Source: UMGS1519 sp963621885
Lineage (GTDB): Bacteria > Actinomycetota > Coriobacteriia > Coriobacteriales > Eggerthellaceae
Direction of reading: 5' to 3'
DNA: 64,000 nucleotides
NCBI GenBank assembly: GCA_963621885.1
Contig: CAVFFT010000027.1
Location: 17,954 to 81,953 of the forward strand
Part shown: piece by piece, positions 52,712-61,736 of the stretch
Layout: the number at the start of each line of letters is the position of its first letter
Position numbering within the stretch: the stretch's first letter is position 1
Program-made: the position numbers and the translations under genes
Notes under the pieces: generated by a model
What the model saw: only the letters and a program-made list of their open reading frames with translations
What the model was told of the DNA's origin: nothing
The model's database searches: none

Positions 52712-53628
52712 GCTGGGCCGATAAGGCGGAGCGTGCCTACGAGCGCGCACAGGTGCCCGTAGAGGGAAAGAAGCACAACAATCATGCGCTGGGCAATCTT
52801 GTCTGGTTCGTGCTCTGGATTATTCTGAGCCCCCTGTATCGCGTGGCGACCCGAGGGAAGGAGAACGTCGCTCCCTTCGGCCGCGGTGGCACGGGTGCGC
52901 TGGTGGTGTGCAACCACGTCTCCTTCGCCGATCCGATTTTCCATTACGTGGTGCTGCGACCGGGCCAATGGCCGCGCTTCATGGCGAAAGACGACGTCAT
53001 GAAGGGCTTCTTTGGCTGGTTTCTGGGAATGCACGGGGCTTTTCCCGTCAAGCGCGATTCCGCCGACTTGTCTGCGGTGAAACGCGCGTCGCGCTATCTG
53101 CGTGATGGCGAGATCGTGGCGATGTTCCCGGAAGGCACGCGCCGTGGGCGGGGCAATGTCACGCTGCGGATCCATGCGGGCGCGGCGCTTATCGCGCGCA
53201 TGGGAAAGGCGGCAGTCGTTCCCTCGACGGTGCACAATTCCGAGAAGATCAAGCCGAAGAAGGGCGGTCGCATCCATTTCCCCAAGATCACGGTGGAATA
53301 TGGCAAGCCGCTCTATCTGAAGGATTTCGACTGGGTGGAAAAGCAGTCCCGCATGGAGGCGTTCAGCTGGTTCGCGATGCGCGAATGCTACGCGCTCAAC
53401 CAGGGGATTCCTGCTGTCGAAGTGAACATGAAGGAGCTCTTCCCGCTCGATGAGGACTTTTCGGGACTCTTTGGCTCCTGGCGTCCGGGCGATGAGCCGC
53501 CTGTTGTGAAGGCGGCGGCGGGCGAGCAATTTGTTGCCGCGTCCACGCAAGCCCCGGAGGGCAAGCAGACCGCGGTGCAGGCGGAAAGCGCACAGCCTGC
53601 CGCGCAAGCGGAAAGCGGGCGCCAATGA
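52708..53628 (+). CDS. plsC: 1-acyl-glycerol-3-phosphate acyltransferase
   Basis: Membrane-associated PlsC-type acyltransferase, 306 residues. One hydrophobic helix (about 27-45), the HX4D motif NHVSFAD, GMHGAFPVKRDS, and FPEGTRR. The C-terminal ~55 residues are a Ala/Gln/Glu-rich extension beyond the usual fold. ATG 52708 overlaps the cmk stop. cmk-plsC-ispH-der is a recurring order in related bacteria. Confidence 0.92.
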   Translation: MSWADKAERAYERAQVPVEGKKHNNHALGNLVWFVLWIILSPLYRVATRGKENVAPFGRGGTGALVVCNHVSFADPIFHYVVLRPGQWPRFMAKDDVMKGFFGWFLGMHGAFPVKRDSADLSAVKRASRYLRDGEIVAMFPEGTRRGRGNVTLRIHAGAALIARMGKAAVVPSTVHNSEKIKPKKGGRIHFPKITVEYGKPLYLKDFDWVEKQSRMEAFSWFAMRECYALNQGIPAVEVNMKELFPLDEDFSGLFGSWRPGDEPPVVKAAAGEQFVAASTQAPEGKQTAVQAESAQPAAQAESGRQ

Positions 53629-54461
53629 GAACCCTTCGTGCCGATTCGGCGGGCGCCTGCTTCGGCGTTCAGCGCGCGCTCACCTTGGCCCAGCGGGCCG
53701 CGGAGGACTACGACCAGGTGAAATCGCTCGGTCCGCTCATCCATAACCCGCAGGTGGTGGCCCAGCTGGCGCAATCGGGCGTGGAGGCGGTTTCCGCCGT
53801 CGACCCCTCTTACCGTGGCGCGGTCGTCATCCGCAGCCATGGCGTGGGTCCGGCGGAACACGAGGCGCTCAATCGCGATGGGCTCGTCGTCATCGACGCC
53901 ACGTGCCCTCATGTCGCGCGCGCCCAACGGGCGGCGGTCGAGCTTGCGCAGCGCTACCGGGTTGTTCTCGTGGTGGGCGACGCGCAGCATCCTGAGGTCG
54001 AAGCCATTCGCGCTTTCGCGCAGCAGGCGGGAGGCGATGTGCGCATTGTTGATGAGCCGGCATCCATTCCCGCTGATTTGCCTGCTCAGGTGGGTGTTGT
54101 CGTGCAGACGACGCAGAACCGCGAGGTCTTCGATGCCATTATCGCGGCGCTGAAAGAGGCGGGTGTCGAGGCGGATGTGCGCGACACCATTTGCAACGCT
54201 ACGTCGAAGCGGCAGGCGGCCGCGCGCGACCTTGCCGCGCAGGTGGATGCGATGGTGGTGATAGGCGGTCACAATTCGTCGAACACCACGAGACTTTATG
54301 AAATCTGCAAGACGATTTGCGCGAAGACGTATCATATAGAAACCGTATCGGAACTGGATGCGGACGATTTTGTTGATTGCGAAACCGTGGGAATAACGGC
54401 CGGGGCATCGACTCCCGAGAGCCAGATTCTTCCCGTCGAGGAGTTTTTCGAAAGGCTGTAG
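53625..54461 (+). CDS. ispH: 4-hydroxy-3-methylbut-2-enyl diphosphate reductase
   Basis: Last step of the MEP isoprenoid pathway. The three iron-sulfur cysteines are in AGACFGVQRA (C12), DATCPHV and DTICNATSKRQ; RSHGVGP and GHNSSNTTRL are substrate motifs. 278 residues, a compact form. Overlaps plsC by 4 bp and is followed by der after 2 bp. Supplies isoprenoids for the lipid carrier used in wall synthesis. Confidence 0.95.
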   Translation: MRTLRADSAGACFGVQRALTLAQRAAEDYDQVKSLGPLIHNPQVVAQLAQSGVEAVSAVDPSYRGAVVIRSHGVGPAEHEALNRDGLVVIDATCPHVARAQRAAVELAQRYRVVLVVGDAQHPEVEAIRAFAQQAGGDVRIVDEPASIPADLPAQVGVVVQTTQNREVFDAIIAALKEAGVEADVRDTICNATSKRQAAARDLAAQVDAMVVIGGHNSSNTTRLYEICKTICAKTYHIETVSELDADDFVDCETVGITAGASTPESQILPVEEFFERL

Positions 54462-54463
54462 TC

Positions 54464-55786
54464 ATGCCATTACCTGTTGTCGCGGTCGTAGGCCGCCCAA
54501 ATGTGGGGAAATCCACTCTGGTCAACCGCATAACCCAGTGCAAGGACGCCATTGTGCACGAGATGCGCGGCGTGACGCGCGACCGTTCGTACCATAAGGC
54601 CGACTGGAATGGCCGCGAATTCGTGATGATCGACACGGGCGGTATCGAGATGGGTGGCACCGACCGCTTCCAGGACAGCATCCGCTCGCAGGCGTTCACC
54701 GCGGCTGACGAGGCCGATGTCATCCTGTTTCTCGTGGACGGCAACACCGGCATCAACGCCGACGACGAAGAGGTCGCCCGCATTTTGCGCCGCAGCACCA
54801 AGCCGGTCCTGCTGCTGGTGAACAAGGTCGACACCCCAGGTCGCGAAGACCAGCTGTGGGAGTTCTACCGCCTGGGTCTTGGCGATCCGTGGCCGGTTTC
54901 GGCGGTGCATGGAACGGGTACCGGCGATGTGCTGGACGAGGTCGTGAAGCTTCTGCCCGAGCCGACGGAGGACGAGAGCGATGTGGACGAGGATTCCATC
55001 ATCAACGTCGCCATTATCGGCCGCCCGAACGCGGGCAAGTCGACGCTGACGAATCTGCTTGCGAAGCGCGAGCGCTCCATCGTGAGCGATGTCGCGGGAA
55101 CGACGCGCGACGCCATCGACACGCTCGTTGAGCACGAGGGCAAACTCTATCGCCTCGTTGACACCGCAGGTCTGCGCGCCAAGAGCAAAATCGACGAGGA
55201 TGTGGAGTATTACAGCTACGTGCGGGCGATGCGCGCCATCGATCGCGCCGATGTGTGTCTGCTCGTGATTGACGGCTCGATCGGCATGACCGACCAGGAC
55301 CAGCGCGTGGCGGGCTACGCGCGCGAACGCGGCTGCGCGATGATCATCCTGCTGAACAAGTGGGACCTGGTCGAAGGTCCCGACAAGAAGGCGGAGATTC
55401 GCGAGCGTATTGAAGACCGCATGATGTTCGTGAACTATGCGCCGGTCATCGCCATCATCGCGATGACGGGAAAGAACACGCACCGCATCTGGGGCGCGAT
55501 CGATTCGGCCTACGAGAACTTCTCGAAGACGATCTCGACAAGCAAGCTGAACATCTGGTTGTCGGAGATTCGCGAATTCGGCTTCATGCCGAGCAAGGGC
55601 AAGCGGACGCTCAAGATCAAGTACGTCACCCAGACGGGCACCTGCCCGCCGGCGTTCACATTCTTCGCGAACAACCCCGACCTGATCGACGATTCGTACA
55701 AGCGCTATCTGACGAACCGCATCCGCAAGTCCTTCGATTTCGTCGGCACGCCGATAGAGATCAAGGTGAAGAAGAAAAGCGAATAG
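54464..55786 (+). CDS. der: ribosome biogenesis GTPase Der (EngA)
   Basis: Two tandem G domains: VGRPNVGKSTLVN with DTGGIE and NKVD, and IGRPNAGKSTLTN with DTAGLR and NKWD, then a KH-like C-terminal domain (SKGKRTLKIKYVTQTGTCPPAFTFF). Needed for 50S subunit assembly. 440 residues from ATG 54464; the frame opens earlier (54377) inside ispH. Last gene of the tyrA operon. Confidence 0.97.
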   Translation: MPLPVVAVVGRPNVGKSTLVNRITQCKDAIVHEMRGVTRDRSYHKADWNGREFVMIDTGGIEMGGTDRFQDSIRSQAFTAADEADVILFLVDGNTGINADDEEVARILRRSTKPVLLLVNKVDTPGREDQLWEFYRLGLGDPWPVSAVHGTGTGDVLDEVVKLLPEPTEDESDVDEDSIINVAIIGRPNAGKSTLTNLLAKRERSIVSDVAGTTRDAIDTLVEHEGKLYRLVDTAGLRAKSKIDEDVEYYSYVRAMRAIDRADVCLLVIDGSIGMTDQDQRVAGYARERGCAMIILLNKWDLVEGPDKKAEIRERIEDRMMFVNYAPVIAIIAMTGKNTHRIWGAIDSAYENFSKTISTSKLNIWLSEIREFGFMPSKGKRTLKIKYVTQTGTCPPAFTFFANNPDLIDDSYKRYLTNRIRKSFDFVGTPIEIKVKKKSE

Positions 55787-55901
55787 CGCACCGGTAGGCT
55801 AGAGAAGGAAGCCCGGGGCTCAACGTCCGAAGGCTTCCGTGCCAAGGGTGGACTGTTTTCAAGGTCTGGCGTATTAGGCGTAGCGATTGCGGGAGGTTAT
55901 G

Positions 55902-56549
55902 ATGCTAGCGGGTCTTATCGCGACCTTTGTGATTCCCTTTCTTTTAGGATCGATTCCCTGGGGGCTTGTCATTGGCAAGCTCGTTTACCACACCGATATC
56001 CGCAAGGCGGGTTCGGGAAATATCGGAACGACCAACGCCATGCGTGTGATGGGCAAGGGCGCGGGCATTGCCGTTTTCGTGCTTGATTTCGGAAAAGGCC
56101 TGCTGAGCGGCTTTATCGCGGTCTGCGTGGCGACGGTGTGCCTGGAGGGCGACGTCTCTTCGACGTTCGCCTGGGTGGCGCCGCGCGATTTCCTCGCGCT
56201 TTCCTTCATCGGCTGCGTTTCGGGCCATATCTACTCGCCATGGCTTGGCTTCCATGGCGGCAAGGGCATCGCGGTTGCGGTCGGATGCCTCTTCTTCGTC
56301 TTTGGCGTTCTGGGTGCGGTGATTGAGCTCGCGCTTTTTGCGGTGCTCGTTGTGGCGACCCGCCGCGTTTCCGTTGGCTCCATCGCCGCGGCGGTGCTGT
56401 GCCCCTTCCTCGCCCTGTACTGGTACTGGGGCGACCCGTTTGGCTGGGTGCTGGTGAGCGCCGCGGCCGTGCTCGTTTTCTGGGCGCATCGCGCGAACAT
56501 GCAGCGTCTGCGCGCGGGAACGGAACCGCGCATCGGTTCCCACGCATAA
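55902..56549 (+). CDS. plsY: acyl-phosphate glycerol-3-phosphate acyltransferase
   Basis: Membrane enzyme making lysophosphatidic acid from acyl phosphate. GSIPWGLVIGK, the GSGNIGTTNAMR motif, GHIYSPWLGFHGGKGIAVAVG and five to six hydrophobic helices are visible. ATG 55902 gives 5-nt spacing from GGGAGG; ATG 55899 is also possible. About 215 residues. Overlaps the next gene by one base (TAATG). Confidence 0.94.
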   Translation: MLAGLIATFVIPFLLGSIPWGLVIGKLVYHTDIRKAGSGNIGTTNAMRVMGKGAGIAVFVLDFGKGLLSGFIAVCVATVCLEGDVSSTFAWVAPRDFLALSFIGCVSGHIYSPWLGFHGGKGIAVAVGCLFFVFGVLGAVIELALFAVLVVATRRVSVGSIAAAVLCPFLALYWYWGDPFGWVLVSAAAVLVFWAHRANMQRLRAGTEPRIGSHA

Positions 56550-57028
56550 TGGGCTACTTCGTTTACAACACGCCTTTCGGGAAGATCACGCTGGAGTCTG
56601 ACGGCTCGGCGCTGGTACGCGTTGTCCCTGGTGATGTGGCGCTTGCGGGCGCTCGTACGCCCGATGCCATCACGAATGCGGCGGCGACGCAGCTGCAGGA
56701 GTACTTCGCGGGCAGGCGGCGGATCTTCGACCTTCCGCTCAATCCCCGGGGCACGGCGTTTCAGCAGGAAGTGTGGCATGCGCTCGAGCAGATTCCCTAT
56801 GGTGAAACGCGCACCTATTCCGAGGTTGCTGCGGAAATCGGGCATCCAGGCGCCGCGCGAGCGGTGGGAAGCGCAAATCGCGTGAATCCCCTTCCGATTA
56901 TCGTGCCGTGCCATCGCGTGGTGCCGGCCAGCGGCGGCGTGGGGGATTACGCTTTTGGCACGAGAATGAAAGAGACGCTCCTCTCGCTGGAGCGCGGTTT
57001 CGCGAGAAACGGTGCATTGGGGCGCTAG
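56549..57028 (+). CDS. ogt: methylated-DNA--cysteine S-methyltransferase
   Basis: Repairs O6-alkylguanine by transferring the alkyl group to its own cysteine in PCHRVV (IIVPCHRVVP). The helix-turn-helix TYSEVAAEIGHPGAARAVGSANR and asparagine hinge are typical. 159 residues, with a short N-terminal domain. Coupled to plsY through TAATG. Confidence 0.94.
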   Translation: MGYFVYNTPFGKITLESDGSALVRVVPGDVALAGARTPDAITNAAATQLQEYFAGRRRIFDLPLNPRGTAFQQEVWHALEQIPYGETRTYSEVAAEIGHPGAARAVGSANRVNPLPIIVPCHRVVPASGGVGDYAFGTRMKETLLSLERGFARNGALGR

Positions 57029-57163
57029 TTCGCCTGCCGTGGTAGGTCGCCGGTTTGCGACCCTGGCGCCTTTCGAAACGCCGTCTTCTCCCCGCTGGGC
57101 GTTCGGCCCTTGATGTGAATGTGGCTTTTAGCGGGTGGGTTGCCCGCGAACGCGAATGCTCCT

Positions 57164-57191
57164 TTGACGGGCTTGCTGCCCGCGCTATTAT
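57164..57191 (+). promoter_or_regulatory. rpe promoter
   Basis: -35 TTGACG (57164-57169), 16-bp spacer, -10 TATTAT (57186-57191); the rpe ATG is 30 bp further on. Confidence 0.72.
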
Positions 57192-57220
57192 CGACAGGTT
57201 GGACCGGCGAAAGGAAAGCC

Positions 57221-57985
57221 ATGTATTCAGACATCAGGATTGCGCCTTCGATTCTTTCCGCGAATTTCATGCATATGGGTTATGACATTCACGCGGTCGA
57301 GGACATGGGCGCCGACATCATCCACGTCGACGTGATGGATGGCCATTTCGTGCCGAATCTCACGATGGGCATTCCTTTCATCAAGAACCTGCACGGTATT
57401 GCCCGCCGCCCGGTTGACGTCCATCTGATGATTGACAATCCGCTGGTGGAGCTGCCGTGGTTCGTCGAGGCCGGCGCTTGGAATATCACGGTGCATTACG
57501 AGGCCTTTGCCAATCCCGAAGAGGAGATTCCGCAGGCGATCGCGATGATTCATGAAGGCGGTTCGCGCGCGTGCGTTTCGCTCAAGCCCGATACGCCGGT
57601 TGAGGCGCTGCGCCCCTTCCTGTCCCAGCTCGACATGGTGCTGATGATGAGCGTGTATCCCGGCTTTTCGGGGCAGTCGTATATCGAAGGCACGGAAGAC
57701 CGCATCGCCGATCTCGTGCGCATGTGCGAAGAGCAGGGCTGCCGACCGGATATCGAGGTTGATGGTGGCATCAATGCGAAGACCGTGGCGCGCGTGGCGC
57801 GGGCGGGCGCGGATGTGTTCGTGATGGGCAGCGCCTGCTTTACGGCGGAAGATCCGGCGCAGGCGATGGCCGAGGTGCGTTCGCTTGCGCAGCAGGCCGC
57901 CGCTGAGGCGCTTGCTGATGGTGATGGTGGCGCGGCTGCCGGTGTCGCCGACGCAAACGCCGCCGCTTCCCAGGAGGAGGAATAG
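57221..57985 (+). CDS. rpe: ribulose-phosphate 3-epimerase
   Basis: TIM-barrel enzyme of the pentose phosphate pathway; its substrate ribulose 5-phosphate is also what TarJ reduces. IAPSILSANF, HVDVMDGHFVPNLTMG, HLMIDNP, MMSVYPGFSGQ and EVDGGINAKT are present. An Ala-rich tail of ~30 residues exceeds the usual length (254 against ~220). ATG 57221 follows AAAGGAAAG; the next gene follows one base after the stop. Confidence 0.96.
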   Translation: MYSDIRIAPSILSANFMHMGYDIHAVEDMGADIIHVDVMDGHFVPNLTMGIPFIKNLHGIARRPVDVHLMIDNPLVELPWFVEAGAWNITVHYEAFANPEEEIPQAIAMIHEGGSRACVSLKPDTPVEALRPFLSQLDMVLMMSVYPGFSGQSYIEGTEDRIADLVRMCEEQGCRPDIEVDGGINAKTVARVARAGADVFVMGSACFTAEDPAQAMAEVRSLAQQAAAEALADGDGGAAAGVADANAAASQEEE

Positions 57986-57986
57986 C

Positions 57987-59198
57987 ATGCGCGTGGCGGA
58001 AAGCTATGTGTATCTCGATTGGGCCGCGACCGCGCCGCTTTCGCAAGAGGCGTATGACGCGATGCAGCCCTATCTTGCGCCCGGGCGCGAGAACGTTTCC
58101 TTCGGCATGAATGCGAACAGCCTGCACACTCCCGGCCGAAACGCGTTTTCGGCGCTTGAGGATGCGCGCGTGCGTCTGGCGCGGGCGGTGGGCGCGCAAA
58201 GGCCTACCGAGATCGTGTTCACCTCGGGCGCGACCGAGGCCGACAACGCCGCGATTCTGGGAATCATTGATGCGCGCGTTCATGAGGAACGCCAGCGCGG
58301 CAATGCCGACTATGTGCCTCATTTTGTGACGAGCGCCATCGAGCACGAGGCGGTGCTGACCCTCATTCCCCTTCTGCGGGAGAGGGGCTGCGAGGTCGAT
58401 GTCGTAAAGCCGAATCGCGCGGGTTTTGTCACTCCCGATGCCCTGCGTGAATGTTTGAGGCCGAATACGACGCTGGTGTCCCTCATGTGGGCGAATAACG
58501 AAACGGGTGCCATTCAGGATGTGAAGGCCGCGGCGCAGGCGGCCCATGAAGCGGGTGCCCTGTTCCATACCGATGCCACGCAGGCGTTCGGAAAGACGGC
58601 GGTCGACGTGAAGGCTGCCGGTGTGGATGCGGCGAGCTTTTCCGCGCACAAGGTGGGCGGTCCCAAGGGTGTGGGCGCGCTCTATCTGCGTACGAAGACG
58701 CCTTTCACGCCGTTTCTGTTGGGTGGCGGCCAAGAGCAGGGGCGCCGCAGCGGAACGCAGAATGTTGCCGGCGTGGTCGGTTTTGCCGCCGCCGCCGATA
58801 CGCTGCTTTCCATTCGTGAAGAGGAGCAGACGCGTCTTGCGGGCTTGCGTGACCGTTTGTACGAGGACCTGCGCGCTGAGGGGCTTGCTCATCCGAGCGT
58901 GCCGGAAGCTTGCGGAAGCGACGACTATCTGCCGAATATCGCGAGCCTGATTGTGCCGGGTATTGAAAGCGAAACGCTCATTCTGCAGCTTGACCTGGCG
59001 GGATTTGCTTTGTCTGGTGGATCGGCGTGTTCGACGGGCTCGCTCGAGCCAAGCCACGTGCTGAGCGCTCTGGGAATACCGCGCGACGAGGCGCTGTGCT
59101 CGCTGCGTGTTTCGATGGGGCGTTACACCACGGCCGAGGATATCGACCGCTTCGTGGCGGCGTTCAAAGACATCGTTTCGAGGGGTGCCGCGCGCTAG
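57987..59198 (+). CDS. cysteine desulfurase (NifS/IscS class)
   Basis: PLP enzyme, 403 residues, that takes sulfur from cysteine for Fe-S clusters or tRNA thiolation. N-terminal YLDWAATAPLS, TSGATEADNAAI, HTDATQAFGKT, the PLP lysine in SFSAHKVGGPKGVGALY, RRSGTQNVAG, and the catalytic cysteine in SGGSACSTGSLEPSHVL. The long loop around this cysteine is class I (NifS/IscS). No iscU or sufBC nearby. ATG 57987 follows GGAGGAGG. Confidence 0.92.
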   Translation: MRVAESYVYLDWAATAPLSQEAYDAMQPYLAPGRENVSFGMNANSLHTPGRNAFSALEDARVRLARAVGAQRPTEIVFTSGATEADNAAILGIIDARVHEERQRGNADYVPHFVTSAIEHEAVLTLIPLLRERGCEVDVVKPNRAGFVTPDALRECLRPNTTLVSLMWANNETGAIQDVKAAAQAAHEAGALFHTDATQAFGKTAVDVKAAGVDAASFSAHKVGGPKGVGALYLRTKTPFTPFLLGGGQEQGRRSGTQNVAGVVGFAAAADTLLSIREEEQTRLAGLRDRLYEDLRAEGLAHPSVPEACGSDDYLPNIASLIVPGIESETLILQLDLAGFALSGGSACSTGSLEPSHVLSALGIPRDEALCSLRVSMGRYTTAEDIDRFVAAFKDIVSRGAAR

Positions 59199-59291
59199 CC
59201 ACAAGTTTACGCGCGCGGCAAGGCGCGCTAGCGACAAGTCTGCGCGCGGGGTAAGGCGCGCGTGGCTTGTGGGCCAGATGCTGCACAGGCG
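59193..59291. repeat. 33-bp tandem repeat, 2 clear units and 1 doubtful
   Basis: Units 59193-59225 and 59226-59258 match at 28 of 33 positions; a third (59259-59291) is poorly conserved. The first unit begins inside the last codons of the cysteine desulfurase gene, so the stop codon TAG is part of the repeat. Confidence 0.72.
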
Positions 59292-59346
59292 ACCGCGCCG
59301 TGCGCGTAAAGTGCCACGCACTAGCGACAACAACAAGGAGGAACCT

Positions 59347-60129
59347 ATGCGGGTAGGGGAGCTTGAACGGCGTCTTCTCGACATGTTGCCTGAAAGTGCG
59401 GCCGAGCCATGGGACCGCACCGGCATGCTCGTGGGCGACGCCGATGCCGAGGTATCCGGTGTCGCGGTTGCGCTCGACCCGACCATCCAGGCGATCGACT
59501 TTGCTGTTGCGCACGGGGCGAATGTCCTTCTGACGCATCATCCGCTCTATCTCGATTTTCCTGAACGGGTGACCTCCGACCCGGCGCGCGATGCGGTGGG
59601 CGCGCGCATGTGGCATGCGCTGAAGAGCGACGTTTCCATCATCTCCTTCCATACGGCGCTCGACGCGAACCCGCGCGCGGCACGGGTGCTGGCGGACCCT
59701 TTGGGGCTCGAGCCGGGTCCCGACATTCTCGAGACCGTGGCAGGCCATCCGGGCTTTGGCTATGGGCGCATTTGCGAGGCGGCAGCTTCTTCCGCCAGCG
59801 CCTATCGTCAACTTTGTGAAAAGGTTTTCGGACGCAAATGCCGGCTCTGGGGCAATCCGGCACAGTCGGTGAAGCGTATCTGCCTGTGGACGGGGGCCGC
59901 GGGTGACGCGCCGCAGAACTGCGTTTCCCAAGGTGTCGACCTGCTCATTTGCGGCGAGGTGAAATACCATGCCGCGCTTGATGCGGTCGAGGCGGGCCTT
60001 GCCATCATCGATTTGGGGCATGATGTAAGCGAACAGCCGCATTGTTATGTTCTGCTAGAATTAGCGAAAGAAGCCGGGATTCCCGCCGCGCAGACCTTCT
60101 TGATGGATCTTCCTGCGACTTGGGAATAG
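59347..60129 (+). CDS. Nif3-like dinuclear metal centre protein
   Basis: 260 residues, the short form of the Nif3/DUF34 family. Metal ligands are visible in THHPLYL, SFHTALDA and, near the C-terminus, LGHDVSE. WDRTGMLVGD near the start is the family's entry motif. The cellular function is not settled; some members are GTP cyclohydrolase-like. ATG 59347 follows AAGGAGG. Precedes the zinc-ribbon gene, an order common in actinobacteria and Firmicutes. Confidence 0.92.
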   Translation: MRVGELERRLLDMLPESAAEPWDRTGMLVGDADAEVSGVAVALDPTIQAIDFAVAHGANVLLTHHPLYLDFPERVTSDPARDAVGARMWHALKSDVSIISFHTALDANPRAARVLADPLGLEPGPDILETVAGHPGFGYGRICEAAASSASAYRQLCEKVFGRKCRLWGNPAQSVKRICLWTGAAGDAPQNCVSQGVDLLICGEVKYHAALDAVEAGLAIIDLGHDVSEQPHCYVLLELAKEAGIPAAQTFLMDLPATWE

Positions 60130-60168
60130 CGACGAGCAATAAGGCTCGCAGAGAAGGGAAGCGCAAAT

Positions 60169-60894
60169 ATGCAGGCAACACGTGACGATCTGAGGGCTCT
60201 TCTCGAACTGCAGCAGATTGATATCGAAATCATCAATACCGAAAAGCATCTGTCCGAACTGCCTCAGCGCGAGGAGCTTGCCGCTCTTGCCGAGAAGAAG
60301 AAGGCGATTGTGGAGAAGCTCGCGCAAGTTTCGAAGATGCATGATTCGGTTTCGCGCAAGCTCATTCAGCTTGAAGATGAACAGGCGATTCTCACGCGGA
60401 AGCGCAATGACACGCAGGAGCGCATCGATGCGGCAAAGGGCGATTTCCGTGCGGTGCAGTCGCTCACGCGCGATTTGAATGGCCTGGCAAAGCGCCTTGA
60501 CACGCTTGAGGAAGAACAGCTTGAGGCCGCCGAGAGGTCCGAGCAGGTGGAAGCAGTGAAGGCGCAGATTGAATCCGCGACGAAGGCGCTTGATGTGAAG
60601 GCGCATGAGATTCGCGATTCGTTCCAGCAGGATTCCGCCGCGTTGAACGCGACGCTCGAGCAGAAGCGCCAGAAGAGCGCCGAGATTTCCGCGTGCATCG
60701 ACCCGGCTCTTTTGAAGGCGTATCGCGAAGCCGTGCGTCATGGTGGCGGCATTGGTATGGCTCAGCTTGCGGAAAACCGCTGCGGTACCTGCCGCAATGT
60801 CATCGATGCAAACAGGCTGCTCCAGATTCGTCGCGAGGCGCCTCTTTCGCGCTGCCCGAACTGCGGCCGCCTGCTTATCGTTTCAGCTGAATAG
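60169..60894 (+). CDS. coiled-coil C4-type zinc-ribbon protein
   Basis: 241 residues: a long helical hairpin (about 1-175, heptad-rich) and a C-terminal zinc ribbon CGTC...CPNC (about 203-232). Family of DUF164/CT398-like proteins, often next to Nif3; suspected nucleic-acid or secretion-related function, unproven. ATG 60169 follows AGAAGGGAAG. Confidence 0.9.
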   Translation: MQATRDDLRALLELQQIDIEIINTEKHLSELPQREELAALAEKKKAIVEKLAQVSKMHDSVSRKLIQLEDEQAILTRKRNDTQERIDAAKGDFRAVQSLTRDLNGLAKRLDTLEEEQLEAAERSEQVEAVKAQIESATKALDVKAHEIRDSFQQDSAALNATLEQKRQKSAEISACIDPALLKAYREAVRHGGGIGMAQLAENRCGTCRNVIDANRLLQIRREAPLSRCPNCGRLLIVSAE

Positions 60895-61027
60895 CGGCTG
60901 CCGTCGCGCCTACCAACCGCGCGCTACCCGCATCAACCGTTCGCGTCGCCCGACAACCGCTCGCGGCGTGAACGTTTGGAGTGTCGATGACGGCCGAATT
61001 TTATCTGGTTCATGCAAGGCGAATGCA

Positions 61028-61033
61028 TATAAT
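61028..61033 (+). promoter_or_regulatory. -10 element for a leaderless azlC transcript
   Basis: Consensus TATAAT ends 7 nt before the ATG at 61041, so transcription should start at or beside the start codon; no Shine-Dalgarno sequence precedes that ATG. The spacing is the same as for hflX. No good -35 hexamer is visible. Confidence 0.62.
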
Positions 61034-61040
61034 CGCTTCT

Positions 61041-61736
61041 ATGCTTTCTCAGACTGAAATACTTGATTCGCTTAAAACAGCGATGCCTATCATGCTGGGC
61101 TACGTTGGCATTGGCTTGCCGTGCGGCATCATGGAGCAGCAGATCGGGATGGATGCCCTTCAGGCCTTCCTGCTTTCCTGGATCTTCTATTCCGGCGCCG
61201 GCCAGTTCATGATTCCCGGCATGTGGATGGCGGGCACGCCGCTCGTGGCGATTATCGCGAGCGTTTCCGCCGTCAACACGCGCCAGATTCTCTATAGCGC
61301 CTCGCTTTCGAAATACTGCCAAAACGCCTCGCAAAAGCTGAGCTTCTTCTTTTCCGCCGGCGTGACCGACGAGTCCTTCGGCGTGAATATCGCGCGTTTC
61401 GAAGCGGGGAATTGGAAGGTCTCGCAGGCGCTTTTGGTCAACGTGTTCTGCTGCTCGAGCTGGGCATGTGCGAATGCGGCGGGCGTGCTGCTGGGAAATC
61501 TGGTTTCCATCCCGGTTGCGGTGGGCTCTTTCGCAATGACCTCGATTTTCATCTGCCTGCTTTGCAGCCAGAAATTCAGCCGGGCGAGTGTCATCGTGGT
61601 AATCGCGACGGTTTTGGGCGTTATCGTTTGCAAGCTTGTGGGCCTTTCCGGTGCCGCCATCATTTTGGGCGCTTTGTGCGGCGTCGGCGCGGGCCTCATC
61701 TATCAGCGGCAGATGGGGGTGGATTATGTCGACTGA
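61041..61736 (+). CDS. azlC: branched-chain amino acid exporter subunit AzlC
   Basis: 231 residues with about seven hydrophobic helices. MPIMLGYVGIGLPCGIMEQQIG, FYSGAGQFMIPGM and VNTRQILYSASLS are AzlC signatures. ATG 61041 matches the normal length and a -10 box just upstream; ATGs at 61023 and 60981 would place the promoter within the gene. Overlaps azlD by 11 bp. Confidence 0.92.
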   Translation: MLSQTEILDSLKTAMPIMLGYVGIGLPCGIMEQQIGMDALQAFLLSWIFYSGAGQFMIPGMWMAGTPLVAIIASVSAVNTRQILYSASLSKYCQNASQKLSFFFSAGVTDESFGVNIARFEAGNWKVSQALLVNVFCCSSWACANAAGVLLGNLVSIPVAVGSFAMTSIFICLLCSQKFSRASVIVVIATVLGVIVCKLVGLSGAAIILGALCGVGAGLIYQRQMGVDYVD

